DNA of 64,000 nt, from positions 248,001-312,000 of the forward strand of contig NW_027331840.1 of NCBI RefSeq assembly GCF_033568475.1, given 5' to 3'. The stretch comes from Henckelia pumila (taxonomy: Eukaryota > Streptophyta > Magnoliopsida > Lamiales > Gesneriaceae). The position numbers were made by a program, and so were the translations under genes. The notes beneath the pieces are model-generated. The model did no database searches, was not told the DNA's origin, and saw only the letters and a list, made by a program, of their open reading frames with translations. This document shows, in pieces, positions 36,731 to 54,397 of the stretch; the first letter of the stretch is position 1, and each line of letters starts with the position of its first letter.

Positions 36731-37298
36731 TCAAGCCAGTTCTTGATTTTTCTCCACAATTCTCACCTCTTTGTCAGATCTAAGTATATTTGCCTGTAAA
36801 TACAAACACAGAAGAAAAGTGAATTAGCAGCATAATTATGTAATTCCAACCCCATAATTAACATACTACATATATATACATATATCAGAATTTCTTTTTT
36901 TTTTTTAATTCATTTTGTAAGTAATGCTTTTGTTCTCTTAGCCCATACGACCTGATCATCCGTAATTTCGACCGCGAACCCATCGACGATCACCAAAGAG
37001 AGGGTTTTGTTATAAGTTCCGGGCTGGAAGTTCTTGGCCAAAAGCTGGTCATGTTTTCTACTCAAGTACACATCAAGTTCATTTCCTCCTCTCTTTGTTC
37101 TGATAATTTTACACAATTGTAACCAAAAAAAACCCCAACAAAGTTGTATCTGTCAGATATTGTATGAGAACAAAGACAAACACACACAGAAGCACTTAGT
37201 GAAGGTGAGAAAAGAATTTACTTGGTAGATCGGAGCCTTTCATACTCTGGATCATAGTTCATGAAAACGAAATGCAGCTCACTTTTTGTGTCATCCAT
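36731..37298 (-). CDS. Stand-alone inhibitor I9 (subtilase propeptide-like) protein
   Basis: Three short exons on the minus strand (37298-37222, 37099-36952, 36793-36731) join in frame into 95 residues, starting MDDTKSELHFVFMNYDPEYE and ending KEVRIVEKNQELA. The middle part (YLSRKHDQLLAKNFQPGTYN, then SLVIVDGFAVEITDDQANIL) follows the pattern of the I9 fold of plant subtilase propeptides: His-Asp before a Leu pair, a hydrophobic strand, GFAV, a T/D-D-Q helix, then a V-x-x-V/I-E end. No protease domain follows, no signal peptide is seen, and the gene has its own stop. Free I9 proteins in plants (SPI-1 of Arabidopsis) and fungi inhibit or chaperone subtilases. Its partner here is unknown. The exon 2 frame also runs on past the donor to 36910, giving a shorter alternative end. 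Moderately sure of family, based on pattern rather than a match score. Confidence 0.72.
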
Positions 37299-38350
37299 GA
37301 TCACAATTCTTGGGCAAAAGAAATGCCTTTATCTGCCTCAGAATGTATTAAATTTTGACTCCCTACAAAGGAATGGTAGCAGTGGCAGTAGGTGCCTATT
37401 TATACATGTTAAGTAGGCTATCTTGTGAAGGAATACAATATGAGGTGTTTGGACTTTTGTTGCTAGCTCTCTCTTTTTTCCAATTTTATGAATTTTTTTA
37501 GCAAATTTAAATTTATTTATTTATTGATTGATCTAAGTTAGAGGATAAAATTAAGTTGAATATAGAATTCTCTCACACACACACACCCCTCCCCCATTTG
37601 CTTGGATGCTTCTCATAATTCATAAATAATATTTTACTAGCACGTATGCAATGATACTCATATAATAAGAGTACGTAACTCACAAAAATTGTGATGCGGT
37701 AGTATTTGTTAAATAGATATTCAACTCGATTCATGAAAAATATTACTTTTTATATCAAAAATATTATTTTTTATATTAAATATGAATGAGATACACCCGT
37801 CTCTACTCTAAATAATTTTATATTATAGGTTCATAGTAAAAATTTAACCCTAATTACCCTAAATTTCCAATTGAGTAATGTATGTTAATTCTGGATACCG
37901 GTGCGCACCATGTATCCAACCATGATTCTGACTCCAACTTTCTCCTTCTTTATATCAGGTTTTGTACAATCACACATACAATATTGTCAATCACACGCTT
38001 GTGCTTGTAAAGTCAACATTAAATAGAATCAGTAGACTTGGTAAATTAATTAATTAATTATATATGCGACTTTAAGTCCAATGTATGTGTCATTTCATTC
38101 TAGCTTGTGGCGATAAATATATTCGTCAAGGAAAACTAAAATTTTCATTTTAGCTTGTGGTGATAAATATATATGTTATAGAAATTCAGTTTTAGTTTGT
38201 TATTTTGATTTTTTTTTTGGTAATTTTAATCATTTTTCTTTGTGGTGCTAATTAATGTGATACTGACATATATGTTGTCACGTCAGTACTTAGCGAATTT
38301 TTTTTTAAATTGCTCAAAAAATTGAAAGATGCAGTACTAAAATTGAACGG
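37299..38350. other. Spacer upstream of the I9 gene
   Basis: No gene is seen. It contains a short (CA)n tract near 37574 and a near-repeat of tagcttgtgg.gataaatata at about 38101 and 38152. Confidence 0.45.
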
Positions 38351-38648
38351 GATTTTTGGTCCATTAACTTGTCCATGTTTTGATTTGGTTTTGATCCATT
38401 AACTTCTTAAAATTTGGTTTTGATACACTAACTTTTAAATTTTGAGTGATTTTGGTCCAACTGCATACGTGTCAGCTAGACATTGACACACGTCACTTGG
38501 AAAATGCTGACGTGCGCCAATGTCTAGCTGACACATGTGTGATTGGACCAAAATCACTGAAAATTAAAAATGAGCGTACCAAGACCAAATTTTGAAAAAT
38601 TAATGGACCAAAACCAAAACATGAATAAGTTAATGGACCAAAAAAATA
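38351..38648. mobile_element. Fold-back MITE, Mutator-like by resemblance
   Basis: About 300 bp with long inverted repeats: tttttggtccattaact at the left and agttaatggaccaaaaa at the right, with inner pairing around tgattttggtcca / tggaccaaaatca and a central cagctagacattg / caatgtctagctg. Layout and base composition resemble the element at 34556-34868. A clear target duplication was not found because both ends run into A/T tracts. Confidence 0.7.
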
Positions 38649-38926
38649 TTTTTTTTCAAAATTGAATTTGGTCGATATATATATAGAACCTATCAAAATT
38701 TCAGTTTAGGTTCAATTAATCATTTATATTTAATTGTATATGTAGTTTCAACTTAACAAAGTCTAAAAACCACACCGTTGAAAATGTCAATATATTCCAT
38801 AATGCTATCATTCTTAGATCTAACGGTGTTGTGTGTACATTAATTTCTTCAAAAGCTCAATGATACATTCTCAAGGACATCCATTGAATTACTCCAAATA
38901 TTACATAAAATCATTTCTATTGTACC

Positions 38927-39154
38927 TAGGGCTGTCATATAGAACCAAAATATCGAATTTTCGGGATATCATAACGAATTTTTTTTTGATATACAAATAT
39001 TTTTTCGGTTTACGGAATTATTTTTTAGTATCTATATATATGGTATTAATATGGATTTTTTGTATATCAAAATTTTGGAATTTCATTATCGGTTCCGGTA
39101 TGAATTTTTTTCATACCGATATATTTGATACGATATACCGAAAACCCACCCCTA
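38927..39154. mobile_element. Possible hAT-like MITE
   Basis: The segment begins TAGGGCTGTC and ends CCACCCCTA, resembling the TAGGGGTG-type ends of plant hAT elements. ATTGTACC precedes it, and TTTGTACC follows two bases after its end, an imperfect 8-bp duplication. The inside is AT-rich with ggtttacgg / ccgaaaac-type fragments. The ends pair poorly, so this is tentative. Confidence 0.42.
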
Positions 39155-40693
39155 AATTTGTACCGTTAATTTACAAATACAAGATCGTTCATTTTACTCG
39201 AAGTGTAATGACTATTTTTAATCTAAAAGTGATTAAAATCAATTTTGTTATCAAAATGCCGTATTATATACGTGCATATATCCCTAACACTTTGGTGTAT
39301 TAGCTTTTAATTAACTTTTGGTCTGATTCTTGTTGCGACGCTAGATATAACTATGAAACTTTAGCATTTTCGGATATTATATATATAAATATGTTAGCGA
39401 TCCGACGAAATAGGACTAAAAAAAATCAAAGTTATTTTATCAATATATACTTGCACTAAAACCCAAATTAGATATATAGATTAGTTCATATGTGTGTGTG
39501 TGTGTGAAAGTACTAGGATCGGAGTGATAGCATTATAAGAATCACTATTCCAATTTCGATCCACACATATATGCTAATGAATTGAGCTCTACTCAAATTA
39601 TTATAAGCTTTAATATATGCTTTAAAAATTCATCATAATCAATAAAATACTCTTAAAAAGCATTATGTATTTATTAATAGAAGTAGATCACTACATAGGA
39701 TCTCAATAATTTAAAATGATTGAGATTAATATATAAGATTTTATTTTATACTCATGAATGTAACATTTAGTACTTGAATTAGTATCTGACCTTGAATTAG
39801 TTATTGCAGCTTATTATTTTGTTGGATTAATTTATATATATATATATGCTTCACCTGGAGTTGATATCTCCACGAATCCACCCAAAAATGGGTGGGAGAT
39901 ACCATATTTCAATGGAAAATCACATCATGGTGATGACATTGACACCGAGTCCAATTAATTTAAAATTTGAGGACAATAGCTAGTTGGCATCTTTGGAACT
40001 AATTGGGAACTCTTTGGTTTTCGTCGTACAACGTCAGATTGTGATTCCACGTGCCAAACATACAATCCATCAAAATGGGGGACAGATGAAGGTGCATGGG
40101 TGCTTCAATCGGAACCTGTACGTCATTCAGTAATTGGTCCAATGTACAAAATGATCTGTCACCCACAAGGGAATTGATGATCTATTCGGAAGGGTGAGTC
40201 CATGCTACAAATATCTGTTTATATAACATGATAGTACGATTATCTAACTTCAAAAAAAAAAAAAAAAACTAAGTTTATAGGTGTTTTTTTTTTTAAAAAA
40301 AAAGTTATAATAAAATATTCACTAGAACATCTTATATAAACACATGTATCGAAAATTCTACTCGCGTTGTGACATAGACTCACTCGATTTCTTGTCCAAC
40401 GAGAGATACAAATTGTGTGGGTGATTTCTTTTCATTTCCATTGAATTTTCCACTCTTTTTACTAAGATATTTATTTATGTAAAAAAAAGTTTGAGATGGA
40501 ACACATATTCTTTAACATAGAAACATTAACGTACGGCGCCCATATATATATTTGGAGACCTTGTGTAATATATTGTTTGAGATGGAACACATATTCTTGC
40601 ATGATGTCCAACAAATACAAAAATTTTACACGGTACTACTAAAAATTATATTCTACATTGATCTGAAGATTCATAATATTAATCATTACAAAA
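39155..40693. other. Spacer downstream of the pseudokinase gene
   Basis: No gene is seen. It holds a (GT)n tract at about 39489-39507, a palindromic G-box core CACGTG near 40049 that belongs to no nearby gene start, and A-runs near 40252-40310. The right end is probably 3' UTR of the pseudokinase gene. Confidence 0.5.
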
Positions 40694-42066
40694 CTACATA
40701 TATAATGTATCTTCTAGACAAGAAAGGATTTGTTGTATGGTAGGTCTCGCATTCGACACACCATCAATGCATCCCAAGGCGATTTCGTAAATCATGTTGG
40801 CTTGCTTTAGATCTCTTCCCTCCACGCAGAACTCAAACAAGCAATCAATATTCCTTTTCGCCTTCGATGAAGTGCCGGCCTTGTTAGGCCATCCAAGGAT
40901 ATCCATCAACACAACGCCCAAGTTATGTACGTCGCTCTCGCGCGACGTCGTTCCCGTGCATAATACTCGCTCCGGTTGTGTTGAAAGCTGCACCATCTGC
41001 CCCGGATCGTCGATGTCCACGACGTTTTCCGCCAGCTGGACGAAACCGTAGTTGGACAGATGGGCGGTGAAGTCGATGTCGATCATGACATTGGAGGATT
41101 TGATGTCTCCGTGGACGTTTACTTGCAAGCGTTTCTCTCTCGGAGGGTTTTGGGAGTGGATGTATCCGATTGCTTTTGCAATGCATTGGATTATCTTGAG
41201 GCGATGCTTCCATTGTAGGGCAGTTTGGCCTTGTTCCCTTGCACCTAATCAAGAAAATTAATGTTTTGGGATATATATATATATATATATGTACTTTCGA
41301 ATATATATATATATATGTTTCAAACTATATATAATGCATCATATATAGCTTCCAGCCTTCTTGATAATTAAACAAGAGAATATTTGGAAAAGTATAGATT
41401 CAATAGAGCACATCAGATGAGAGTTATTTTTAGATGAAAATTATTGTTAAGATAAAACAATCTAGACTTCTGTGTGATTCTATGCTACACCGGGAGCAAA
41501 CGAGATATTGACATACAATATGATCCAAAAATTTAAAAACATATACCAGCAAGCAAATCAGCGAGACTCCCCATAGGATAGTAGCCACAAACCACAAATT
41601 TGATCCTCTTTGTGTACAAATAAGCTGAAACAGGCACCAAGTATTGACACTGGTTCCCAATCTGTGCCACCCTTTCGATCCTCCTCCCGAACTCTCTCTT
41701 GCTTATCAAAACATTCCTAAATCTTTTCACCGCACAAATAATCCCTCCTTGGAGAACTACTTTTTCAGTCATCCCCAATGGACTTTCCCCTAAAACCCCA
41801 ACTGAAGCCCTCAAAACCTGCCTTAGTGTCATCTGCGTCGACTCCGAATCATTACCAATATTTCTAGTATTTTTACAACTAAACTTCTTGCTGACCGAGT
41901 TACAGCTGTAGCCAATGTCGTATCCTTCGAACGAGGTTAAGGGGACGTCATCCATGTAACCTAAGGCGAACTCTTCGTAGCCGTAAATGGAAGACGTGGA
42001 CCGGAGGCTACATTCTCCGGCTTGAGGGCTTCGTTTAGGTCTAGTGTTCAAAGCTCTTGATAACAT
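40694..42066 (-). CDS. Receptor-kinase-like pseudokinase, no ectodomain
   Basis: Two exons on the minus strand (42066-41547, 41244-40694) give 356 residues. A unique N-terminus of about 80 residues lacks a signal peptide, leucine-rich repeats or a membrane segment. The kinase-like domain (about 80-350) resembles those of LRR-RLK III proteins named probable inactive receptor kinases. The Lys of VAVK is kept (CAVKRF, residue 114). The glycine loop is degenerate (SVGVLGESPLG), HRD reads HGD (218-220, in HGDIKSSN), and the DFG metal site is replaced by NYG (238-240). Without the DFG Asp catalysis is unlikely, so a scaffold or signalling partner role is inferred. Its position beside a polygalacturonase gene says nothing of function. 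The intron falls between subdomain V and the catalytic loop, a usual place in this class. Confidence 0.85.
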
Positions 42067-42842
42067 CTTTCTTTCTTTAGTACTTGAAATTTTGTTTTAA
42101 AATGCTTAGTTTTTTATGTTCGGGATCATGGTTTGCAAAATCTTGAGGGTGTGGATACCTATTAAATGATCGAACATGGGTTGATTCTGATTGGTTTCAA
42201 GTGTTTTTCTTGGTATACAAAAGAAATGAGTTTTGTTTGTATAGGATATATGACTGTTTGTATCAATCTTAAATGCATATGTATTAACGAGCTAGATTTA
42301 GGAAATTCCGTGATTTGAACTGTCTTTGTATTGTATGTAGTTAATAAATTAAGAGTCTTAATTGGTACAACAATATTTGTATATATAATAATTCTTATAA
42401 CACAAAAAATTCATGAACACAAATTTTAAATTTATCAAAATCTCATTATAAATTCAATAATAGTAAAATCTCCGTGATTCGAACTGTCTTTGTATTTTAT
42501 GTCGTTGATAAATTAAAGATTTCATTACGAGTTTGGTTCAGAAATTCTAATTAAAAACAAATTTTTAAGGTAGTTTTGCAAATAATAATAATAAAAGTTA
42601 TAGTAATTATTTACTTCAAAAAATGAAATGAAGTTTTTTGGTGGCCTCTGCATCAACTATTTTTAAAATATATATTTGAACATAAAATTATTGTCATTTT
42701 AATTTCAGACTATTTTGATCTCATTATTAATTATTGAGGTGATATCAACAATTTTTAATACCAACTCAGCATTTTCCATTACGTCATCAATATTTTTTGG
42801 TGAACATGCATCAACAATTTGGTGAAATTAAAATGTCTAAAA

Positions 42843-42876
<34 letters not shown>

Positions 42877-44354
42877 AAGTAGTAATTACTATATCAAAAG
42901 CAAAACTTGAAATATTTAGTTAACAAAAACTCGGATTAATGAGACATGCCAGTGGACAAAAAAATTATTTTCTCTATGAAATATGTACCTACAAATATCT
43001 GGTTATTATTACAAAATCTGATTTTAGCATTGAATATTGTTACAAAATAATCAACACTTCATTATTCTTTATCCAATAATTGTACGTATAGAAAGCTGGT
43101 TATGAAAGAAAAATTAAAATGTAGTTAAATTTGCTTGGTTATGAGGTTAATTATCTCAACCATTTGCTGTGTTGATCATGTTTTTATTTGATTCGAATAA
43201 GAAACGTCACCGAATAAAATATTTTTTATTTTAAATGTCAACGCAAAAAAGGAAACTCGAGACCTCAGCTTTTCCTTCACGTGACTCGAAATTATTTAAC
43301 TCAAATAACTAAGTCATAATCTATAAAATAAATAAATAATAATTCCGTGACAGATACGAGGCATAAATGTGTGATCATTTCCAGTAGTACAGTACAAGGA
43401 AATTTTATGAATCTACTGTCCACAAAAGTTGTGCTCGATAGGAAATCATGATTAATTTCAAATTCTTTGATTTATTTGCATCAACCATTTCAAAAGCCAC
43501 GCTAAAATTTCAATAATTAAAAATTTATTAAATGTTCCTTCAAATCAAATTCAACAAACTAAACATTTTGTGGGGAAAAAAAAAATCACGACGCATTTAA
43601 TGGGCGGCAGAATTAATATATAAATTTAATATGAATCTTGTTATTGGAGCCAGCGATGTAATATTAACGAATAGATATAGACAAACAACAACATTCTTAT
43701 TTGGCTTGCCCTGTTATTCCGTGCTTTGTCTTATTATTTTCGGTACGTCAATTATGAGACATTCTTATGGATTTACATCAATGAAAAATTAATAATTCAT
43801 GCTTTGTCTTATTATTTTGAGTAGGTGTATAGTAGGGATTTACATCCATGCAAGGAGTTAGTCTTAATCATATTTGCAATTAAAATAATATTTTTATATA
43901 AAAAGTAAAAAATTTCAAGGATAGAGATGGATTTACAAAATTGCCCGAGCTATTTACAAGTGCTTTTGTTATTTATTTTTGTATCCCCTATCAAGTGCAA
44001 GTAGATTGCCAAACTTCCTATGCATATATTTTAATCAATCATCGAAAAAGTTGGTTATAGTTCTAAATCAATCATCAAGCGATTGACTTTTATTAGTTTC
44101 ACAAATACGAGCATAATTTGTTTCCTAGGATCATTTTTACGACCACTAGACCATATTCAGAGGTCACAAAATGTCCTCTTTATCTTGTCCCATGATTGTA
44201 AAGAAATCTGGAAAATGAGAGGTAACGGACATAATGTTAACAAAGAAACTTAAATATTTATACATAGCCACTCAAATCCATTTCTTGATACATTGAAATA
44301 ACCATAATTTCTCACATAATTTTAATCAAAAGATTGAACAAATTTCAAGAATTC
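42067..44354. other. Intergenic, AT-rich
   Basis: No gene is seen. It contains an upstream region for the pseudokinase, a direct repeat of about 58 bp (42305-42362 and 42470-42527; core gaactgtctttgtatt) and a (TTA)n microsatellite at about 42847-42876. A short near-duplicate (gctttgtcttattatttt) occurs at about 43722 and 43801. Confidence 0.5.
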
Positions 44355-47300
44355 TCAGAAAGAAGAAGCGCAAGCACCGAGCTGCTGACTGCTGGTCAAT
44401 TCAGAACATGGCCATGGGCTAACTTCGACAGCAGCTCCACTCACATCAGAGCACTGCCATGGAAGATTTCTCGAACCCGGGGATCCACGGAGATTTATAT
44501 TCGAAAGACAGATCCCAGTAAATGGTGCATTCTTCAGCCCGTGAATCAAACCGGGTTGCAGAACCTTCTCGCCCCACACGTCCTTGATCGTAATGTCTTT
44601 CAAAGTTGGAAGAGCATTCGGATTATAGTTCTCGTCAGGGTGGTCTCCAACATCGCCCGAGATCTTGATCCCCTTTCGTGCATTCTCTATGTAAATGTTG
44701 GAGAAAGTGATGTTTCGTATAGTTCCTCCTCGGCCTACATTGGTTTTCAAATGGATTCCGACTCCCATATTAAATAGATTTATGTGCTCTGCTAAAACGT
44801 CTTGAACTCCACCGGAGGTTTCACTTCCAACAGCAATTCCGGCAAATGGTGATGAACCAGTTACTCGTCTAATTGTTATACCTTGACTAGGGCGATTATA
44901 AGCGATTCCGTATTCATCCCACCCACTCTTCACTGCCACAAGGTCATCTCCTGTCGATATGTATGAGTCCTCGATGCATACATGGGAGCTCGAGTCTATA
45001 TCAGTAAATAGCCAAAAAAAAAGATAATATAGAATATCAGTCATTTTTCATGTATAATAAATATACCACGAAAGAAATACTCCCCCTCATAAAAAACATT
45101 CCTTGACACAACTTACCTGGATCGATTCCATCAGTGTTGGGAGAGTCTGCAGGAGCCAGGATGGTAACGTATTGAATGACAACATTGCTGACAATAGCAA
45201 AAAAAATGACTTAAACCAGATGCTCTGTTTTACCGTTTCAAGGTTCCAACTTTAAACCGAAATAAAAGGCCAGAAGGGATAACAAAATTACTTGGCACGA
45301 CAATACATAAGCTTTAGGACAACTGTCTCGATATTCTTCAGTGGATTAAAACTAAATCACATACAATCACTAGCGCAGTAAGACAAATACCCATACCTGC
45401 AATACACGGGGTGTATGTTCCAAAAGGGCGAGTTCTTGAAAATAACATTGGAAATTGTTATACTTCTGGAGTTCATCAATTCAACGAGGTTAGGCCTAGT
45501 AAACTGAAGTGTTCTTTGCCTCCACATATTCCACCAGACTTCACCTTGACCGTCAATCGTCCCATTTTCACCTAAAAAAGTAAATAAATGAGCAATGGTT
45601 GAACAAAAACTAAAATGTTCCTTTACAAAATATAAAACAGAAGGGTGACAGCATTTTGTTTATTTAGTCCTTCAGATGATTCCACTCATACTGACCTGTG
45701 ATTATCACATCATGTAGCCCATCGCCATGGATGAAGCTCATATACCTTCCCCCAGGCAGTTCTCTTCCTCTTCCATAAGAAGGCAAGGGATTTATCAACG
45801 GCCATTGATCGGTATCCTAAAGCATTGAGAATGAAAACAAGGTGAGAGATTCACCCCATATGTGTAAGAATAATAAAGGATGAGTAGAAGAAATGATAAC
45901 ATTGGTTTAGACATACAAACACAATAAAGTTCAGAAGTCTCATTATCGTAAACACGCAATCTTATACTAATTTAATATATAACAGACTCAAAGCTATAAC
46001 TAAAAATTTAACAGATGACGGAATCTAGCACACGCATGCAGTATCACCATTGCACATTTAAGACCATGCATTCAATGTATGCGTGAATAGTTAGCAGAAG
46101 CTATGCTAATACGACATCATTGTTTAGATTTTCCAAACGTATGAACAAAAATTTGACCTTTCATAACAAAGGTGACTTATCCATGTTGTCTTACCCAAGG
46201 ACATAGAGAGAAAGTGAGCAGAAACAGTCACATATTTCTATCGCATTTTACCATATCTACGTATAATCCTGTGATAAGCTACACCCAACATAATATGATA
46301 TTTCACTCTCTATACTCATTTTCTAGCTCCTCCAATAATCTTTATACAGTTCAGATATTTACTATTTTTTAAAAAATATATTATCATGTTGTCCACTAGA
46401 TAGCTAGCAGGCCATGATGCATTGATTAAGTAGAAAAAGGAATAAATATAGTGATAATTTGATTGTTCGTCGCCGTAGTAAATAGACGAGAAAATAGAAT
46501 TTCTCTCCAGCATCTCTTCCAAGGTGATGTTCCAATATCTTCATCTTCTTTCTTTTATCACTTAGGAGCCGTGTGAGATGAAAGTCTCATGCACGGTTTT
46601 GAAACTCCCAATTCTCTAGCAAATATAGCCCTTTTCATCATTTCTTCGCATGTACCCGCAGTAGCATTCAAGTAATGCCCTTTGACTTGCTCCTACGGAA
46701 CCAAGGTCGAAAAGATTGAGAAAATCAGTCATTCACAACCACTAATGAAGGATTCCTCGAAAAGTTAAGGAGTCCTACTCATGGTGACTTAGTTGAATTG
46801 GGCGAAGCTGTACTCACTTACGATCAACATCTTGTGAAGTTCTTCTTGAACGAATCTATTTCTATGTAAAAATAGAACATCTTGTGAACGTCTTTGTTAA
46901 GGTGATCAATATTTGACAATAATATGCTCAAGCCAGCTCCTCGGCCCGCACCCCTCCTTTGATGTGCCCCCTAACATCTCATTCAACGCCATTCAATCCC
47001 AAAATCATGTAATAGCCTCTTATACCAACTCAACGTCACTCCATTAAAATCTCATGAATCAACATGCATATTGACCCAGTCAAGTTTTCCATCAGAACTT
47101 TAATCACATCGTCCTTGTATGTTCATTCATGAAAACCAACTCATCTAATAAACTGATCAAAATTATCGACATGTATAACTTAGATTAGATAATTGGAGGA
47201 ACCAGAAACGTGATGCATAGGCAAAACAGAAAATTAAAAATATTTTAAAATAACACCAGGGGAAAACCATTTGCTTCTTTTTTAAAAAAAAAATCTAAAA

Positions 47301-48143
47301 AGAAGGGCGTAATCGGTTCCAGCTTATTTCCCTCTCACTTCACCAGTATCTTACAACTTACCGGCATAACCACTCGCACATCAATTAATTTCACTTTGGC
47401 GTAGCCGCGTAGGAGTATGCAGATTGGTTATGGGATCACAAGTTCAAAATCCTAAGGTACATAACTCTATATAATTCTTAAGCTGGTCTCCCGTGCTTAA
47501 TATCACACATTTGTTGCCTAATGCCCGACCAATTAGTGTGTGAGTGTGTGTGTGTCTTAATATTAACTTCTGGCATATGATTCACATCTTCCACTTGGGG
47601 GCATGTTAGGGCACAGTGTTATTGTTTGAAATCGCAAAGGGAACTTGATGATAGAGAGGCTTTTTCCCACAACAAAATCCTTAACAATCCCAGAAACAAT
47701 TTAACGAAATATTCTTACTTCAAAATTTTAACTATCAAGACGACAGTAACTATTCCAATGAGATTATGAAAAGGAGAACATTTGTATACCGTTGTAGCTT
47801 TGATAACAGCATTTCTAGCCAAGAACAGAGTCATGTGGCTGGTGAGATTAAAGGGTCCTGTTAAAAACTCTCCAGCAGGAACATAAAGTAGAGAGCCACC
47901 CGGCCTCCCCAAATGCTGGATTCGGTAAATTGCCTCCTGAAAAGCTTTCGTGTTCAAAGTCACTCCATCCCCAACAGCACCAAAATCCTCTAGCGATATG
48001 ACATCGCTTCGGTACCTGATTGGTACAATTCCCGAGCATGTAACCCACTCGGCATTGGCAAATCTAGAGCAATTTATCAACAGAGATATAACCCCAAAGG
48101 ACAGCAAAGTCGAAACAGCAAATGCAAACGGGTGCTGCTGCAT
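44355..48143 (-). CDS. Polygalacturonase-like pectinase, GH28
   Basis: Five exons on the minus strand (48143-47790, 45816-45696, 45571-45397, 45187-45117, 44995-44355) give 453 residues. An N-terminal hydrophobic segment ([17 protein letters not shown]) looks like a signal peptide or anchor, so the product should enter the secretory pathway and act in the cell wall. The beta-helix starts with [19 protein letters not shown]28 landmarks: NTDGIDPD near residue 235 and [10 protein letters not shown] near 257 hold three catalytic Asp. The usual GHG is replaced by [13 protein letters not shown], and the RIK site reads [10 protein letters not shown]. Both changes are shared by the clade of Arabidopsis At4g23820 and At5g41870 as I remember it, so they are family traits. 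Substrate activity is not established for that clade. Intron 1 is about 2 kb and holds plastid DNA. Confidence 0.92.
46430..46905. other. Mosaic of plastid DNA fragments (NUPT) in intron 1 of the polygalacturonase gene
   Basis: Several plastid gene pieces lie side by side. 46430-46486 (+) reads [17 protein letters not shown] and stop, the end of rpl2. About 46550-46602 (+) has gagccgtgtgagatgaaagt followed by ctcatgcacggttttgaa, the domain V-VI end of the ndhB group II intron. 46603-46685 (-) reads [20 protein letters not shown] followed by FARELG, rbcL. 46777-46812 (+) reads [12 protein letters not shown], rpoC2. 46814-46904 (+) reads [20 protein letters not shown], matK. The pieces between (46490-46550 and 46686-46776) also look plastid-like but I cannot name them. 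Genes that are far apart in a plastid genome and lie in both orientations cannot come from one collinear piece. Confidence 0.88.
47396..47570. repeat. Possible degenerate tRNA-derived SINE
   Basis: The stretch ggcgtagccgcgtaggag ... ggttatgggatcacaagttc resembles the A and B promoter boxes of plant tRNA-derived SINEs. It is followed by about 100 bases with no homology I know, ending in a (TG)n run. It is far from perfect, and no target duplication is clear. Confidence 0.3.
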
Positions 48144-53631
<5,488 letters not shown>

Positions 53632-54397
53632 CCAGTGTTATATATACTCCACTCGGTTTCTAATCCGGTTCTGTGATCAAGAATTGTGCAGCTATACAAG
53701 ACAGTGATCAAGAATTCGACATTTCTTTTTTTCTATAGTTTCTGTGAATTTGAATTGCCTGTTGATTTGTGATCTCGGTCGGGCAACGTCGAAACGGGAG
53801 ACGAAAGGAGAGAAGAGACGATCTAAGACACAAGTGCTCATCCTCTTTCTTCTTCACTTCTTCTGCCCTATAGAATGTGTATCCAGACAGTACTGGAATA
53901 TACCATGAAAATGTGAGAATGAGAAGTCAAAAGTCTTGTTGATTTGTACTTTATGGCAAGCCTGAGAATTCCTATGTTGCCATTATTTGTGTCTGACGAT
54001 GTTGCATGCATGTTTCACATGATTCTTGTTTGAGCAAAATAACTAGTGCTTTTTGTTGACCTTGTTATAACATTCTTAATTATATATAGCAAAGTTACAT
54101 GTTTGCAGATAAATAAGAGAGCAAAAGCAAATAAACAACTGATCTGATCGAAAGTCCACATTTATTAAAAACTCGTCATAACTCCTACAACTCCTACTTT
54201 ACAAAAACGAACTGTAACAAAGAAACCGAATCCAAGTCAAAGACTTGGAAAACTTTTAACATTCAACTCTAAAAGCTACCAAAACAAAATAATAACAATA
54301 AATAAATAAAATTACAGGCAACAGCAAAAGGCAAACGAACACAAGTTTATTCGAAAAAAAAAAAGACAAATCGCAAACGAAAGTTGATACAGATCAT
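53632..54397. other. Spacer between the converging GH9 and PP2C genes
   Basis: No gene is seen. It should hold 3' UTRs of both neighbours (left to about 53900, right from about 54150). Confidence 0.6.

Noticed and set aside
47396-47470. tRNA gene
   Set aside because: Only A-box and B-box resemblance; no cloverleaf with a proper acceptor stem can be drawn. Kept as a weak SINE candidate.
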